Made by a program: the position numbers and the translations under genes. The notes below the pieces were generated by a model. The model saw only the letters and a program-made list of their open reading frames with translations, had not been told where the DNA came from and did not search any database. This document shows positions 1 to 9,600 of a DNA stretch of 64,000 nucleotides, in pieces. The stretch spans positions 1 to 64,000 of the forward strand of contig READ01000022.1 of the NCBI GenBank assembly GCA_004293675.1. The letters are read 5' to 3'. The DNA is from Betaproteobacteria bacterium. GTDB lineage: Bacteria; Pseudomonadota; Gammaproteobacteria; Burkholderiales; Casimicrobiaceae. Numbering within the stretch: position 1 is the first letter of the stretch; every line of letters begins with the position of its first letter.

Positions 1-2
1 GT

Positions 3-458
3 CAAAAGAGCCGCAGCAATCACAGCAAAAAGCAGGCGCGCGCGCAGGGCGAGCCATGGTTGCTGGCCGTGTCGAGCTCGCTGTCGCACGTGACGGCTCA
101 CAGCATCGTTTCGATCTACTCGCAGCGCATGCAGACCGAGCAGGCCTTTCGAGACACCAAGAACGCGCGATTTGGTTTGGGGCTATCCAACAGCGCGAGT
201 CGAACACCAGAGCGCTTGGCAGTGCTCGCGCTCATTGCGAGCTTGGCTGAGTTCGTGTTGCGTCTGATCGGGCAGTGCGCAATCAATGATCATCTGCAAT
301 ACGATTTGCAGCTCACCAATCGCAAGGATCGCCCTGAGATTTCTGTCATCGGCGCGGGCAAGCTACTCGTCGACTCGCCGCTCAGCGCCTTCAGTATCGA
401 GGACTTCCGACGAACGATGAAGCAGTGGGCGGGGTCTCATGTAGCCATCCAAGTATGA
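3..458 (+). CDS. IS4-family transposase, C-terminal part (5' end outside window)
   Basis: The frame is open from the left edge of the window, so this is the C-terminal part of a longer protein. It contains the IS4-family signature Y-x2-R-x3-E-x6-K exactly, in IYSQRMQTEQAFRDTK, where the Glu is the last acidic residue of the DDE catalytic triad. The preceding GEPWLL is also typical of IS4-type DDE transposases. About 90 residues follow the motif, a normal C-terminal length, so the 3' end looks complete. Whether the copy is active depends on sequence outside the window. It sits next to accessory genes, which fits a recombination-prone edge. Confidence 0.85.
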   Translation, partial: QKSRSNHSKKQARAQGEPWLLAVSSSLSHVTAHSIVSIYSQRMQTEQAFRDTKNARFGLGLSNSASRTPERLAVLALIASLAEFVLRLIGQCAINDHLQYDLQLTNRKDRPEISVIGAGKLLVDSPLSAFSIEDFRRTMKQWAGSHVAIQV

Positions 459-715
459 GAGTGAAATTCGTGGGGAAACCTCAGTGTCTGACCCCATTTT
501 GCCTCTCGTGGCTCATGGTGTTGCAAGCGGTGCGCGAAAGTGTGGGCGTACTTCGTATTCGAACAACGGTGTCTTCCCCGATTTGTGACGATTGCCGTTG
601 GTCTCGTTCTAAAGCTCATCGTCAAGACGCCGTTTTCCCGTCCGCTTTACCACTCCTACTCGTCTAGGTAGGCGACGAACGAAAGGACAGTCCTTAAGAT
701 TCATCGCACTAACGT
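459..715. other. Non-coding gap after the IS4 transposase
   Basis: No convincing gene is present. The first 40 bases after the transposase stop contain GTGTCTGACCCCATTTT, which resembles terminal sequences often seen at the ends of insertion elements, so the right end of the IS may lie near 480-500. The rest shows no recognised motif apart from the upstream region of the next gene. Confidence 0.35.
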
Positions 716-1642
716 ATGAACCGATTTGCGAAGGTGAACGAAATGAACGTGATTCAACATACCCTTGCTGCGCGAACTTTGTGGCGTATCGCGGGCGCCA
801 TCGTCGCTGCGTCGCTTGCGGCTTGTTCATCGATGCATGGTGTACCCACACGCTATCAGGATACGACCGCCACGGTGACCGCTATCAAGCTCACACCTGA
901 GGACTTGGCTAGTCTCGTCACTAGCACCGACAGAAGCGAGCGAAACAAGATCATGCACCGCGCAATGAGCGTAGTTGACCTGCGGTTCCATGAACTCGTG
1001 CGCAGTTTGAATGGTGATCGACAGGATTCCGCAGCGCTGACTTCGTACGCGAACATTGGCTTCAACACTGCGGGAACGCTTGTAAGCAGTGTTGCGGCAA
1101 AGACCAATTACGCGGCTGCGGCAGCGGTGTCGGGCGCCCTTTTGGGCGTGACTGAGAAACAATATTACTTTGAGAAAACTATGCCGGCGCTTGTTGACGC
1201 AATGTCGGCGGCGCGAGCGGCGGTAGAGTTTAAGTTGCGCACCGGTATGCAGGAGGAGATCGAGCAGTACCCCGGCTCAATGGCGCTGGCGCATCTGGAA
1301 GACTACTTTTCAGCCGGTACCGTGCTCGCGGCAATTTCTCAGGTGACAAAAGCTGCTGAAACTGAAAAGGCGAAAAAGCAGGAATACGTTCAAGAAATCA
1401 TTTCGATGAGCGACGACCAGATTCTTGAACGACGCGAAATTTCCGCAGCGATTGCAAGCATCAACGTCGCCAATTTTCAAGCAGGGAATGACGTCCTGAA
1501 ATCACTAGGTCTCCCAGAAAAGACGACGGCGCCCGAGGTCAAAAGAGCGTTGCTCGATTTCTTTCGCAAGCAGGCTCGCGCAGGCGATGTCGTAAACCTA
1601 AAGAAGCAACTCGTCGCAAAGCAGTTTTTGCTTTCCAAATAG
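716..1642 (+). CDS. Predicted outer- or inner-membrane lipoprotein, function unknown
   Basis: A protein of 308 residues, or 299 if the in-frame ATG at 743 is used. The N-terminus has positively charged residues, a hydrophobic stretch and a lipobox LAAC (cysteine near residue 37), so it is probably a lipoprotein. The mature part has no family I recognise. It is mostly helical and rich in Ala, Glu and Lys, with an alanine-rich hydrophobic stretch near residues 125-145. The start at 743 is preceded by GAAGGTG and would give a signal peptide of normal length, so it may be the true start. The gene is followed closely by a 99-residue ORF and a chitosanase-like gene in the same direction, suggesting co-transcription. 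It lies beside an IS fragment. Confidence 0.75.
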   Translation: MNRFAKVNEMNVIQHTLAARTLWRIAGAIVAASLAACSSMHGVPTRYQDTTATVTAIKLTPEDLASLVTSTDRSERNKIMHRAMSVVDLRFHELVRSLNGDRQDSAALTSYANIGFNTAGTLVSSVAAKTNYAAAAAVSGALLGVTEKQYYFEKTMPALVDAMSAARAAVEFKLRTGMQEEIEQYPGSMALAHLEDYFSAGTVLAAISQVTKAAETEKAKKQEYVQEIISMSDDQILERREISAAIASINVANFQAGNDVLKSLGLPEKTTAPEVKRALLDFFRKQARAGDVVNLKKQLVAKQFLLSK

Positions 1643-1659
1643 AAAATTAGGAGACGGTT

Positions 1660-1959
1660 ATGTCCAAGTACCACGTTGAAGTTTCAGGCGCGCTGACACC
1701 GCAAAAAATCGAGAGCGCGCTGAACGGTGAAGAGGCGCTAGCGAATACCTTTATCGGATCGCGGCTTTGGGTAAACGCAAAACATAAGCTTACTAATCTC
1801 GTTGAGTTTGACGAACTGGAAGAACCGCTTGAGCCGCAACCCGGGTTATTAACAATTGCAACCGTCGCGGTGGACGGACTAACGCCCCTGTGGACAGGGC
1901 CGATGGTTGTGAAAGGATCAGCCACGAACGTTTGGATGTATCGCGCTGAGCCGGGGTAG
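1660..1959 (+). CDS. Small hypothetical protein (99 aa)
   Basis: The reading frame has a good Shine-Dalgarno (TTAGGAGACGG) before the ATG and starts 17 bases after the upstream lipoprotein gene, so it is very likely translated from the same transcript. The 99-residue product is soluble, mildly acidic and without a signal peptide or cysteines. It has two Pro- and Glu-rich turns in the middle (EELEEPLEPQPG) and alternating hydrophobic residues that suggest beta strands. I do not recognise the family. Its position between a lipoprotein and a wall-hydrolase-like gene would fit a chaperone, immunity or accessory role, but that is inference only. Confidence 0.6.
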   Translation: MSKYHVEVSGALTPQKIESALNGEEALANTFIGSRLWVNAKHKLTNLVEFDELEEPLEPQPGLLTIATVAVDGLTPLWTGPMVVKGSATNVWMYRAEPG

Positions 1960-2057
1960 CAGACAAAGTTTGAACAAGTTGTGCCCATTGTCTATGACTG
2001 TGTTGGCGCGACTTTTCTATCGCGAATGTCGGCACAGGTCCCACCTGAAGGAACGCT

Positions 2058-2756
2058 ATGAACCTCACCCCAAAGCAACGAAGCGTTATCGAACAAGTCA
2101 TCAATGTCTTCGAGACGGGCTCGCCGCAAGGCGACTACGGAGCCATCTCGACTTACGCTGATGGTCCGCACGACATTCGCCAGATTACCTACGGTCGCTC
2201 GCAAACGACAGAGTACGGGAATTTGCGCGAATTGGTTGGGTTGTACGCAGATGCATCAGGTACTTTCAGTGCTGAGCTTGGACTGTATGCGGATAGGGTT
2301 GGTAGTACGCCGTTGACGGACGACCCCGACTTCAAGCGGTTGCTGCGTAGCGCGGGTCGTGACGACATCGTAATGCAGAGAACGCAAGATAGATTCTTCG
2401 CGCGTCGCTATTTCGATCCCGCGATGAAGTGGTGCAACACAGAGGGGTTTACGCAGCCGCTTTCCATGCTGATCGCGTATGACTCGTTCATCCACAGCGG
2501 CAGCGTGCTGTGGGTCATCCGCGGTATGTTTCCGGAGGTCACGCCTGCGCATGGCGGCGACGAAAAGGCATGGATACTCGCGTATGTGAACGCGAGGCAC
2601 CGCTGGCTTTCAAATCATCGCCGCGAGGTCGTCCGCAAGAGTCACTACCGGACGAGAGATCTATCTCGCGAAGTCAGGCGAAACAATTGGGATTTGACTC
2701 AGCTGCCAATCCGCGCCAATGGGACGGATGTAACGGGCGTGCAGCACGTAGGCTGA
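2058..2756 (+). CDS. GH46 chitosanase-like glycoside hydrolase
   Basis: The 232-residue product resembles family 46 chitosanases, which have a lysozyme-like fold and cleave beta-1,4 glucosamine chains; relatives are used as peptidoglycan-cutting effector domains. The N-terminal helix carries the presumed catalytic Glu19 in VFETGSP, and a second acid follows in YADGPHDIRQITYG (Asp35 or Asp39), matching the Glu/Asp spacing of the family. The length is that of one catalytic domain. No signal peptide is visible, so secretion would need a dedicated system, or the enzyme acts after lysis or in a phage-like context. The start has AAGGAACG upstream. It lies 98 bases after the 99-residue ORF, in the same direction. 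Confidence 0.7.
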   Translation: MNLTPKQRSVIEQVINVFETGSPQGDYGAISTYADGPHDIRQITYGRSQTTEYGNLRELVGLYADASGTFSAELGLYADRVGSTPLTDDPDFKRLLRSAGRDDIVMQRTQDRFFARRYFDPAMKWCNTEGFTQPLSMLIAYDSFIHSGSVLWVIRGMFPEVTPAHGGDEKAWILAYVNARHRWLSNHRREVVRKSHYRTRDLSREVRRNNWDLTQLPIRANGTDVTGVQHVG

Positions 2757-2960
2757 GTTAGCAAACCCGGCGTCAACGTGGGCTGAAGAGACCTGGGTTC
2801 CGTGCATCAACCCAACCTACTGGCTGCGAACGGTACTGCTCGCGTTGCTCAAACGCTGCGCGAACTGAACGTTCGCGAACTCATGGGGAGTATCCGCTCT
2901 TCCTCATCTTGGCTCCTATCTCTCAAGTTGAGAAGCCTCCGCAAAACCCGCAGCGGTTCA

Positions 2961-3533
2961 CTATTTGCTGGCCGGGGCTGGTGCGGGGGCAGGCGGCGTC
3001 GGAGCTGGCACTGGAGCCGGCAGTTGCATGCCAGGCACGGCGGCGCCTGATTGCGGTTTAGGGATGGATGCTCCCTTTTGGACGATGGTTGGTTTCATGT
3101 TGGAGAGATTTAAGGTTACAAAGATCACTGTCAAAAGTGATGCAAACGAGAACGTGGCGCCCGACCCGTAGGAGCAGTATCTATTCCATTTTTCAAGACG
3201 ATTTGTTTTCTCATAGCCGGAGGGGTCGTTACGAAGATAAACTGATTCCGCATTTTCAAGCGCGACGATGAGAGCCCGTTCACTGACTTGAAAAGATACC
3301 AGCGTAACAACAATAGCGATAAAGAAAAACAGCCATGAAGATGGCAGAAGAAAGGATGCCGAGACATCTATTCCAGCGGCCAGATCTCTAATAAACGCAA
3401 GCGAAAAACCCAAGAATGACGCAGACAGAGTCAATATGGAGCGGTCGTAGTTTTCCGTATTCGATAGGCTGCGTTTGAGTATGTCTTCACGATACTTTTC
3501 GAGCAGCTTCTTGTTCTCATCGCTTACTTCCAT
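2961..3533 (-). CDS. Small membrane protein with Pro-Ala-rich tail, unknown function
   Basis: The 190-residue product has a charged N-terminal helix (KKLLEKYREDILKRS), two hydrophobic segments near residues 32-50 and 60-80, a charged loop with an ENAESVYLRND stretch, a third hydrophobic segment near residues 122-142, and a C-terminal tail of about 45 residues dominated by Pro and Ala. Such tails are common in periplasmic or wall-spanning linkers. I do not recognise the family. It is convergent with the chitosanase-like gene and lies 10 bases upstream of the nrdB stop, so it could be transcribed together with nrdB. Confidence 0.6.
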   Translation of the reverse strand: MEVSDENKKLLEKYREDILKRSLSNTENYDRSILTLSASFLGFSLAFIRDLAAGIDVSASFLLPSSWLFFFIAIVVTLVSFQVSERALIVALENAESVYLRNDPSGYEKTNRLEKWNRYCSYGSGATFSFASLLTVIFVTLNLSNMKPTIVQKGASIPKPQSGAAVPGMQLPAPVPAPTPPAPAPAPASK

Positions 3534-3543
3534 TCCGTAGAAC

Positions 3544-4749
3544 CTACTCCCAACTCAACGCCCCACCCGTCTGATACTCAATAACCCGCGTCTCAAAGAA
3601 GTTTTTCTCTTTCTTCAGATCCATCACTTCTGACATCCAAGGAAACGGATTCTCAGCTTTGTCGAACAAGGCGTCGAGGCCGATTTGTTGGCAGCGGCGG
3701 TTGGCGATGAAGCGCAGATATTCTTTGAACATCGGGGCGTTGAGGCCTAGTACGCCGCGGGGCATGGTGTCTTCGGCGTAGGCGTATTCGAGTTCGACTC
3801 CGCGCTTGATGAGGCCTTTGATTTCGGTTTTGAAATCTTCGGTCCAGAGGTGTGGATTTTCCATCTTGATGGTGTTGACCAAATCGATGCCGAAGTTGCA
3901 GTGCATCGATTCATCGCGCAGGATGTATTGATATTGCTCTGCCGAGCCGGTCATTTTGTTTTGGCGACCGAGGGCGAGGATTTGCACGAAGCCGACGTAG
4001 AAGAAGAGGCCTTCCATGATGCAGGAAAACACGATCAGGCTTTTTAGGAGCGCTTGATCAGCCTCGGGCGTACCGGTTTTGAAATTCGGATCGGTGAGCG
4101 TTTGGATGAACGGGATCAGGAAATCATCCTTGTCGCGGATGCTCTTGATTTCGTTATAGGCGTTGAAAATTTCGGCCTCATCAAGACCGAGCGATTGCAC
4201 GATGTATTGATAGGCGTGGGTGTGAATGGCCTCTTCAAACGCTTGGCGCAGCAGGTATTGGCGGCACTCAGGCGCGGTGATGTGGCGATAGGTGCCGAGA
4301 ACGATGTTGTTTGCAGCCAGGCTATCGGCCGTGACGAAGAAACCGAGGTTGCGCTTCACGATCAAGCGCTCGTCGTCGGTCAGGCCGTCGGGGCGCTTCC
4401 ACAGCTCGATATCGCGCTGCATATTGATTTCTTGCGGCATCCAGTGATTGGCGCAACCGCCCAAGTATTTATCCCACGCCCAGTTGTATTTAAACGGCAC
4501 GAGCTGATTCACATCTGCGCCGCCATTGATCACACGTTTGTCTTCGGCGCGAACGCGGCCGGTGTGGGCGCGCATTTGTGCGGCCAGATCGTTTTCTACG
4601 GGTTTGCCGGTTTCGTTCATTTGCGCGCGGTAATCGGCAACGTGCGCGGGCGAGGGTGGCGCAACGGGATTAGACGCAGCGCGAGCGGGTTCGCCATTAG
4701 AGAGGTTTTGCGCGGGTGGAGCGACGATATCGTCATCAAAATTTAGCAT
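3544..4749 (-). CDS. nrdB: Ribonucleoside-diphosphate reductase subunit beta (class Ia)
   Basis: This is the small subunit of aerobic ribonucleotide reductase, which holds the diiron site and tyrosyl radical used to reduce ribonucleotides with NrdA. The iron ligands are recognisable: the Asp in [12 protein letters not shown], Glu and His in [10 protein letters not shown], and Glu and His in [11 protein letters not shown]. The radical tyrosine is expected just after the first His (HTHAYQY). The length of 401 residues is typical, with an extra Pro- and Ala-rich N-terminus of about 60 residues. The C-terminal tail, which docks into NrdA, ends in [10 protein letters not shown]. Unusually, nrdB is about 1.9 kb from nrdA, with three small genes between them, all on the same strand. 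Confidence 0.97.
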   Translation of the reverse strand: MLNFDDDIVAPPAQNLSNGEPARAASNPVAPPSPAHVADYRAQMNETGKPVENDLAAQMRAHTGRVRAEDKRVINGGADVNQLVPFKYNWAWDKYLGGCANHWMPQEINMQRDIELWKRPDGLTDDERLIVKRNLGFFVTADSLAANNIVLGTYRHITAPECRQYLLRQAFEEAIHTHAYQYIVQSLGLDEAEIFNAYNEIKSIRDKDDFLIPFIQTLTDPNFKTGTPEADQALLKSLIVFSCIMEGLFFYVGFVQILALGRQNKMTGSAEQYQYILRDESMHCNFGIDLVNTIKMENPHLWTEDFKTEIKGLIKRGVELEYAYAEDTMPRGVLGLNAPMFKEYLRFIANRRCQQIGLDALFDKAENPFPWMSEVMDLKKEKNFFETRVIEYQTGGALSWE

Positions 4750-4917
4750 GGTGTAAGGGTGTCCTGTTTGCCTTTGCGCTGCGATTCAGAGGGGGAATTT
4801 CCGAATTGCACGCTTGGTTTTATGGGTGGCGTCTTGTGGCTGCCTGGCAGCCGGTAATGCGTGACGGGTAACGGGTATCTAGTGACGGTTAAAAGTAGGG
4901 GCTCATAGCGGGTGGAA

Positions 4918-5232
4918 CTATTGAACCGATTCGAGTTTGGAGTAGAGGTAAGCGGGCGAAATATCAATGCCGCCGCGTTCCCACGATAGGGTGGCAATAG
5001 CGTCATCAAATTTGAGTTCGGCGAAGGTCGATGGATCTTGCAGCGGCTTCAAATCCTCGCCCCACAAATCATCCGAAAAATCGACGATGCCTTCGCGACC
5101 ATCAGCAAAGCGCAGCCACATTTGGTAGTCGCCCACATGACGAGCACCACTGAGTTGCGGGTTGGGTTCAACGAGTGTTTGCAAAATCGATACGTCCTTT
5201 TCGCTGGGGATTCGTGTTGAGATTGTTGACAT
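4918..5232 (-). CDS. DUF2442 domain protein
   Basis: The 104-residue product has the pattern of DUF2442: a first strand pair in YQMWLRFADGREGIVDFSD, followed by L-P-L-x-D-P near the middle and a WERGGIDISPAYLY ending close to the typical W-x-x-G-x-D-x-x-P-E. DUF2442 proteins often accompany DUF4160 proteins and are suspected to be part of toxin-antitoxin-like pairs. Here no DUF4160 partner is recognisable in the 300 bases upstream. It lies between nrdB and the DUF1508-like gene. The function is not known. Confidence 0.75.
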   Translation of the reverse strand: MSTISTRIPSEKDVSILQTLVEPNPQLSGARHVGDYQMWLRFADGREGIVDFSDDLWGEDLKPLQDPSTFAELKFDDAIATLSWERGGIDISPAYLYSKLESVQ

Positions 5233-5390
5233 CGCTCGCCCGTTTGGGTTTGAACGCTGTCATCATTTCTTCACGAAGTTCGTTGACACTAAATATGTTT
5301 TTCACAGGGCGCTGCGCTGACGTTTTTTCGCTGGATGACACGATTGAATCGTCGCATCGAGAATCAAAAAATGACTACAACACACTGTGA

Positions 5391-5434
5391 AAAACCGCCA
5401 GTGACAACTACGTGCGTAGCGGGCACTGGCGGTG
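5391..5434 (-). terminator. Rho-independent terminator downstream of the DUF1508-like gene
   Basis: A perfect 9-bp stem (CCGCCAGTG at 5395-5403 with CACTGGCGG at 5424-5432) and a 20-base loop is followed, on the minus strand, by a run of T. It lies about 100 bases past the stop of the DUF1508-like gene. The long loop makes it a weaker candidate. Confidence 0.5.
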
Positions 5435-5531
5435 TCGTTGCTGAGATGCATCGATCGCTCACGCGAGCGATGTCACCAAAGCGCAGACGAGATCGCGCGG
5501 GTGGGACCCGTGGCGGCTCCTGTATCGGTTG

Positions 5532-5747
5532 CTACATTGGCTTAGGTGGTTTTGGAATGATCCGCGCGAGCGGTTTCCATTTCTCACCCGTGTAGCCATT
5601 GAGGCACGCATTGTTAAAGGCGTCCGTCATGGTGACGTAGCCCTGTGACGATGCGCCGATGATATTGCCATTTGACGCAATACGACGCCATCTGGTTTTG
5701 CCAGCCTTATCTAGGAAAAATACCCACTTGTGTTCTTTTTTAGCCAC
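5532..5747 (-). CDS. DUF1508/YegP-like small protein
   Basis: The 71-residue product shows the DUF1508 pattern, in which a strand pair is followed by N-G-x-I-I-x-x-S-x-G-Y and then a helix with an A-x-x-N motif (NGNIIGASSQGY, then DAFNNACLNGY). It starts at GTG with a near-perfect Shine-Dalgarno, AGGGAGGTGAT, seven bases upstream. A Pro- and Lys-rich tail ends the protein. It contains one domain copy, whereas E. coli YegP has two. No function is established for the family. It lies among small genes between nrdB and nrdA. Confidence 0.65.
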   Translation of the reverse strand: MAKKEHKWVFFLDKAGKTRWRRIASNGNIIGASSQGYVTMTDAFNNACLNGYTGEKWKPLARIIPKPPKPM

Positions 5748-6007
5748 AGATCACCTCCCTTCCTTAAGGTACACACACTCTGCTACGAGGTGTGCAAATT
5801 ACGCTTCAATCAACGCGCGCGACCGCGCCGACGAAGCACTTACAACGACACCGACGCTCCCCTTCGCTCGAGGAGGCCGCGCGGCTAAAAAAGCCCGTGC
5901 GGTGCGGCCGATGCTGCTGCGGTCAGCGCTCTGAGTGAGTGGATCGCACCACGCCTCAAAACGCTCACCCCAACCCTCTCAAACGAGAGGGATTGTGATG
6001 CCCGGAC

Positions 6008-6514
6008 TTAGAGCGGCGGGATGCGCAGCTTTTGGCCTGGGTAGATCTTGTCGGGGTGCGACAGCATCGGCTTATTGGCTTCGAAAATCAGCATGTATTT
6101 GTTTGGATCGCCATAAGCGGCCTTGGAGATCTTCGACAGGTTGTCGCCCGACACTACGTCGTGATACGTGGCTTCGGGTTCGCTCTGGTCCACGGACATG
6201 TTGTCGTTAACGTTCGTTACGCCAGCCACGTTGCCGCAGCACAAGAGTGCCTTTTCTTTGGTGGCCTGATCTGCGGCCACGCCGAAGATGTTGACCGTGG
6301 AAGAGGCGGCGTCATAGGTGACGACCAAGCCAGTGATTGTCAAATCCTGCTGCTCGATGTAGGCCTGGATCGCATCACCGGCTGCGCGGTTGGTGGCGTC
6401 GAGCTTTTCTTTGGCAGCGGCGTCGTCTGCAGCGGCTGCTGCGGCCACGGCCTCAGCGTCTTTGTGACCAAACAATTTTTGGCCAGCGTCTTTGATGAAA
6501 CTAAAGAAACCCAT
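6008..6514 (-). CDS. BON and LysM domain protein (Kbp/YgaU-like)
   Basis: The 168-residue protein starts MGFFSFIKDAGQKLFG, as in Kbp/YgaU, the cytoplasmic potassium-binding protein of E. coli. A BON domain covers about residues 45-105 (LTITGLVVTYDAASSTVNIFG) and a LysM domain about residues 115-167 (YHDVVSGDNLSKISKAAYGD and the ending YPGQKLRIPPL). An Ala-rich segment near residues 24-33 is longer than in E. coli, where the protein has 149 residues. No signal peptide is present, which fits Kbp rather than a wall protein. It lies 144 bases downstream of nrdA on the same strand. An inverted repeat with stem CCCTCT/AGAGGG near 5983-6000 follows the gene but lacks a T-run. Confidence 0.85.
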   Translation of the reverse strand: MGFFSFIKDAGQKLFGHKDAEAVAAAAAADDAAAKEKLDATNRAAGDAIQAYIEQQDLTITGLVVTYDAASSTVNIFGVAADQATKEKALLCCGNVAGVTNVNDNMSVDQSEPEATYHDVVSGDNLSKISKAAYGDPNKYMLIFEANKPMLSHPDKIYPGQKLRIPPL

Positions 6515-6658
6515 GATGTGTTCTCCTAAGTGATTAATGTGAGGGTCAGCGAATGCTGAACTGCCCCATGAACTGGTTTTACCCGATTGTTGCCTTGGAT
6601 TGTTCTGAAGCCACGATTTATATGGCGTTCAAACGCTATGCTATTGCCGCTAGTGAAT

Positions 6659-9600
6659 CTATTGGCAAGCCTCGCAATCGGGGTTGTCGATCGAACAATA
6701 CTTCATATCGGTAGCGGGCAACTGCGCGTCAATCACTGGGCTAACGGCTGTGGCCGTCGACATTGGTGCCGGAGCGGTTTTTGCCGCGGCTGCGTGGGTT
6801 ACGCCGCCCGACGAGACGGCGTTGAGCTCGCCGCCTTTGCCGGTTGACTTTTCTGCGCTGGTGGCCGCCATCGTGCGTAGGTAGTAGGTGGTTTTGAGGC
6901 CACGTTTCCAAGCTAATTTGTAGATGTCATCGAGCTTTTTGCCCGATGCGCCGGCCATGTAGATATTGAGCGACTGGGCTTGATCGATCCACTTTTGGCG
7001 ACGGGACGCGGCCTCAACAAGCCAGCTGGCATCCATCTCAAATGCGGTGGCGTAGTTGGCCTTCAAATCATCCGGAATGCGATCAATTTTGGCAAGCGCG
7101 CCGTCGAAATACTTCAGATCCGAAATCATCACTTCATCCCACAAGCCACGGGCTTTCAAGTCGTCGACCAAATGCTCGTTGATGACAGTGAATTCGCCCG
7201 ACAAATTGGATTTGACGAAGAGGTTTTCGTAGTTGGGCTCAATACAAGCCGACACACCGATGATGTTCGAAATGGTCGCGGTAGGAGCGATGGCAACGCA
7301 ATTGGAATTGCGCATGCCGTGAACTTTGATGCGTGCCTTGAGGCTGTCCCAATCCATCGACATCGACTGGTCGACTTCAACATAGCCGCCGCGTTCGTCA
7401 GCCAGCAGTTTGAGCGAATCGAAGGGCAGAATGCCGCGATCCCACAGCGAGCCTTTGTACGAACTGTAGCGACCGCGCTCTTCGGCCAGCTCCGTTGATG
7501 CCAGGTACGAGTAATAGCAAACGGCTTCCATCGAGCGATCAGCGAACTCCATCGCCGCTTCGGACGCGTAGGGAACGCGCATCATGTGCAGTGAGTCTTG
7601 GAAACCCATGATGCCAAGGCCCACCGGGCGATGCTTCAAATTCGACGTGCGAGCTTTTTTGACTGCGTAGTAGTTGATGTCGATCACGTTATCGAGCATG
7701 CGCATGGCGGTGCGAATGGTCTTTTGAAGTTTGACGTGATCGAGCTGATAGCCGCCCGCACCGCCCTCGGTGCTGCTCTTCACCTCAATCATGTGATTGA
7801 CCAGGTTCACCGAGCCTAGGTTGCAGACCGCGATTTCGGTGTCGCTGGTGTTGAGCGTGATCTCGGTGCACAGATTTGATGAGTGCACGACACCGACATG
7901 CTGTTGCGGCGAGCGGATATTGCAAGGGTCTTTAAACGTGATCCATGGATGCCCCGTTTCGAAGAGCATGGTGAGCATCTTGCGCCACAGCGAGGTCGCC
8001 TGTAGCGTTTTGAAGAGCTTCAATTCACCGCGCGCTGCTTTGGCTTCGTACTCGACGTACTTCGCCTCAAACGCTTTGCCGAACAGGTCGTGCAGATCAG
8101 GCGTGTCGGCGGGCGAAAACAGCGTCCAAGGGCCATTTTCCATGACACGTTTCATGAACAAATCTGGAATCCAGTTCGCGGTGTTCATGTCGTGCGTGCG
8201 GCGGCGATCGTCACCGGTGTTTTTGCGCAGTTCGAGGAATTCCTCGATGTCCATGTGCCACGTTTCCAGATACGTGCAAACTGCGCCTTTGCGTTTACCG
8301 CCTTGATTCACCGCAACCGCCGTGTCGTTGACGACCTTGAGGAAGGGCACAACGCCTTGCGATTCGCCATTGGTGCCCTTGATGTGCGAGCCCATGGCGC
8401 GCACTGGCGTCCAATCGTTGCCCAGACCGCCGGCGAATTTCGACAGCAATGCGTTTTCCTTGATCGCCTCGTAGATGCCGTCGAGATCGTCTGCAACGGT
8501 TGTCAAATAGCAAGAGGAGAGCTGCGAGCGGTGGGTCGCCGAATTAAACAGCGTCGGCGTTGACGACATGAAGTCAAACGAAGAGAGCAGCTGATAGAAC
8601 TCGATGGCGCGACCTTCGCGGTCGGCTTCGTTGAGCGCTAAGCCCATCGCGACACGCATAAAGAACGCTTGCGGCAATTCGATTCGACGATCCTCGTTGG
8701 AGGCGGTCGCGGTGTTGGATTGGCGATCGATCAGGAAATAGCGGTCGTACAACGTCTGCAGGCCCAGAAAGCCAAACTTCAGATCACGGTTGTGATCGAG
8801 CGCCTCGCCCAAACGCTGCAAGTCGTAGCTGGCGAGCTCGGGATTGAGCAAGCCGATGCCGATGCCGTGCTTGATGTACTTTGGAAAGTTTTCGGCGTAG
8901 CGAACCGCCATGTCAGCGTGGCTGGTCTCTTCACCTAGGATTTCGAAACGAATCGAATCCATGAGCAATCGCGCGGTGACGAAGCTGTACGCGGGATCTT
9001 TTTCGATGTACTGACGCGCGGCCAAAATAGTGCATTTGCGGACTTCTTTGGCCGACACGCCATCGTACAAGTCCTTGAGCGTGGCTTTGAGCACCACATC
9101 AGCGTCCGCCGCGCCGTGCAGACCGTCGCAGGAGGATTTGATCAGCTCGCGGAGCCGCAACAAGTCCAGTGGCTTACGGACGCCACCGTCGACCACATGA
9201 AGAATTGATTCTTGATCGGCCTCTTTGGATTTAACCTGTGAGGCACGCTCTTGCGTGCGTTTTTCGCGGTAGAGGACATAGGCGCGGGCCACTTCGTGCT
9301 CACCGGAGCGCATCAGCGCCAATTCAACTTGATCTTGAATCTCTTCGATGTGAATCGCGCCGCCCTCGGGCTTTACGCGCATCAGCGCTTTCATGACCGC
9401 ATCGGTCATGGTTTGGGTAATTTCGCGAACGCGGGCGGACGCGGCGTTTTGCGTGCCGTGCGTGGCCAAATACGCTTTGGTGAGCGCAACCGTAATCTTG
9501 CCGGGCTCGAAGGGCATGACCGAACCGTTGCGGCGAATAACTTTGTAGAGCGCGGCACGGTTGGCGTCGGCCACGTTGCCGTGGTTGCTGGTGCCACTCA

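Noticed and set aside
4743-5009. 88-codon frame upstream of nrdB on the minus strand
   Set aside because: Low-complexity Thr- and Pro-rich translation of short tandem GTAACGGGT-like repeats; no family.
5233-5315. Possible 45-codon GTG frame on the minus strand overlapping the DUF2442 start
   Set aside because: No ribosome site and no resemblance to a DUF4160 partner.
6980-8563. Long open frames on the plus strand opposite nrdA (for example 6980-7498, 7797-8306, 8090-8563)
   Set aside because: They mirror the codon pattern of nrdA and have no ribosome sites or recognisable families.
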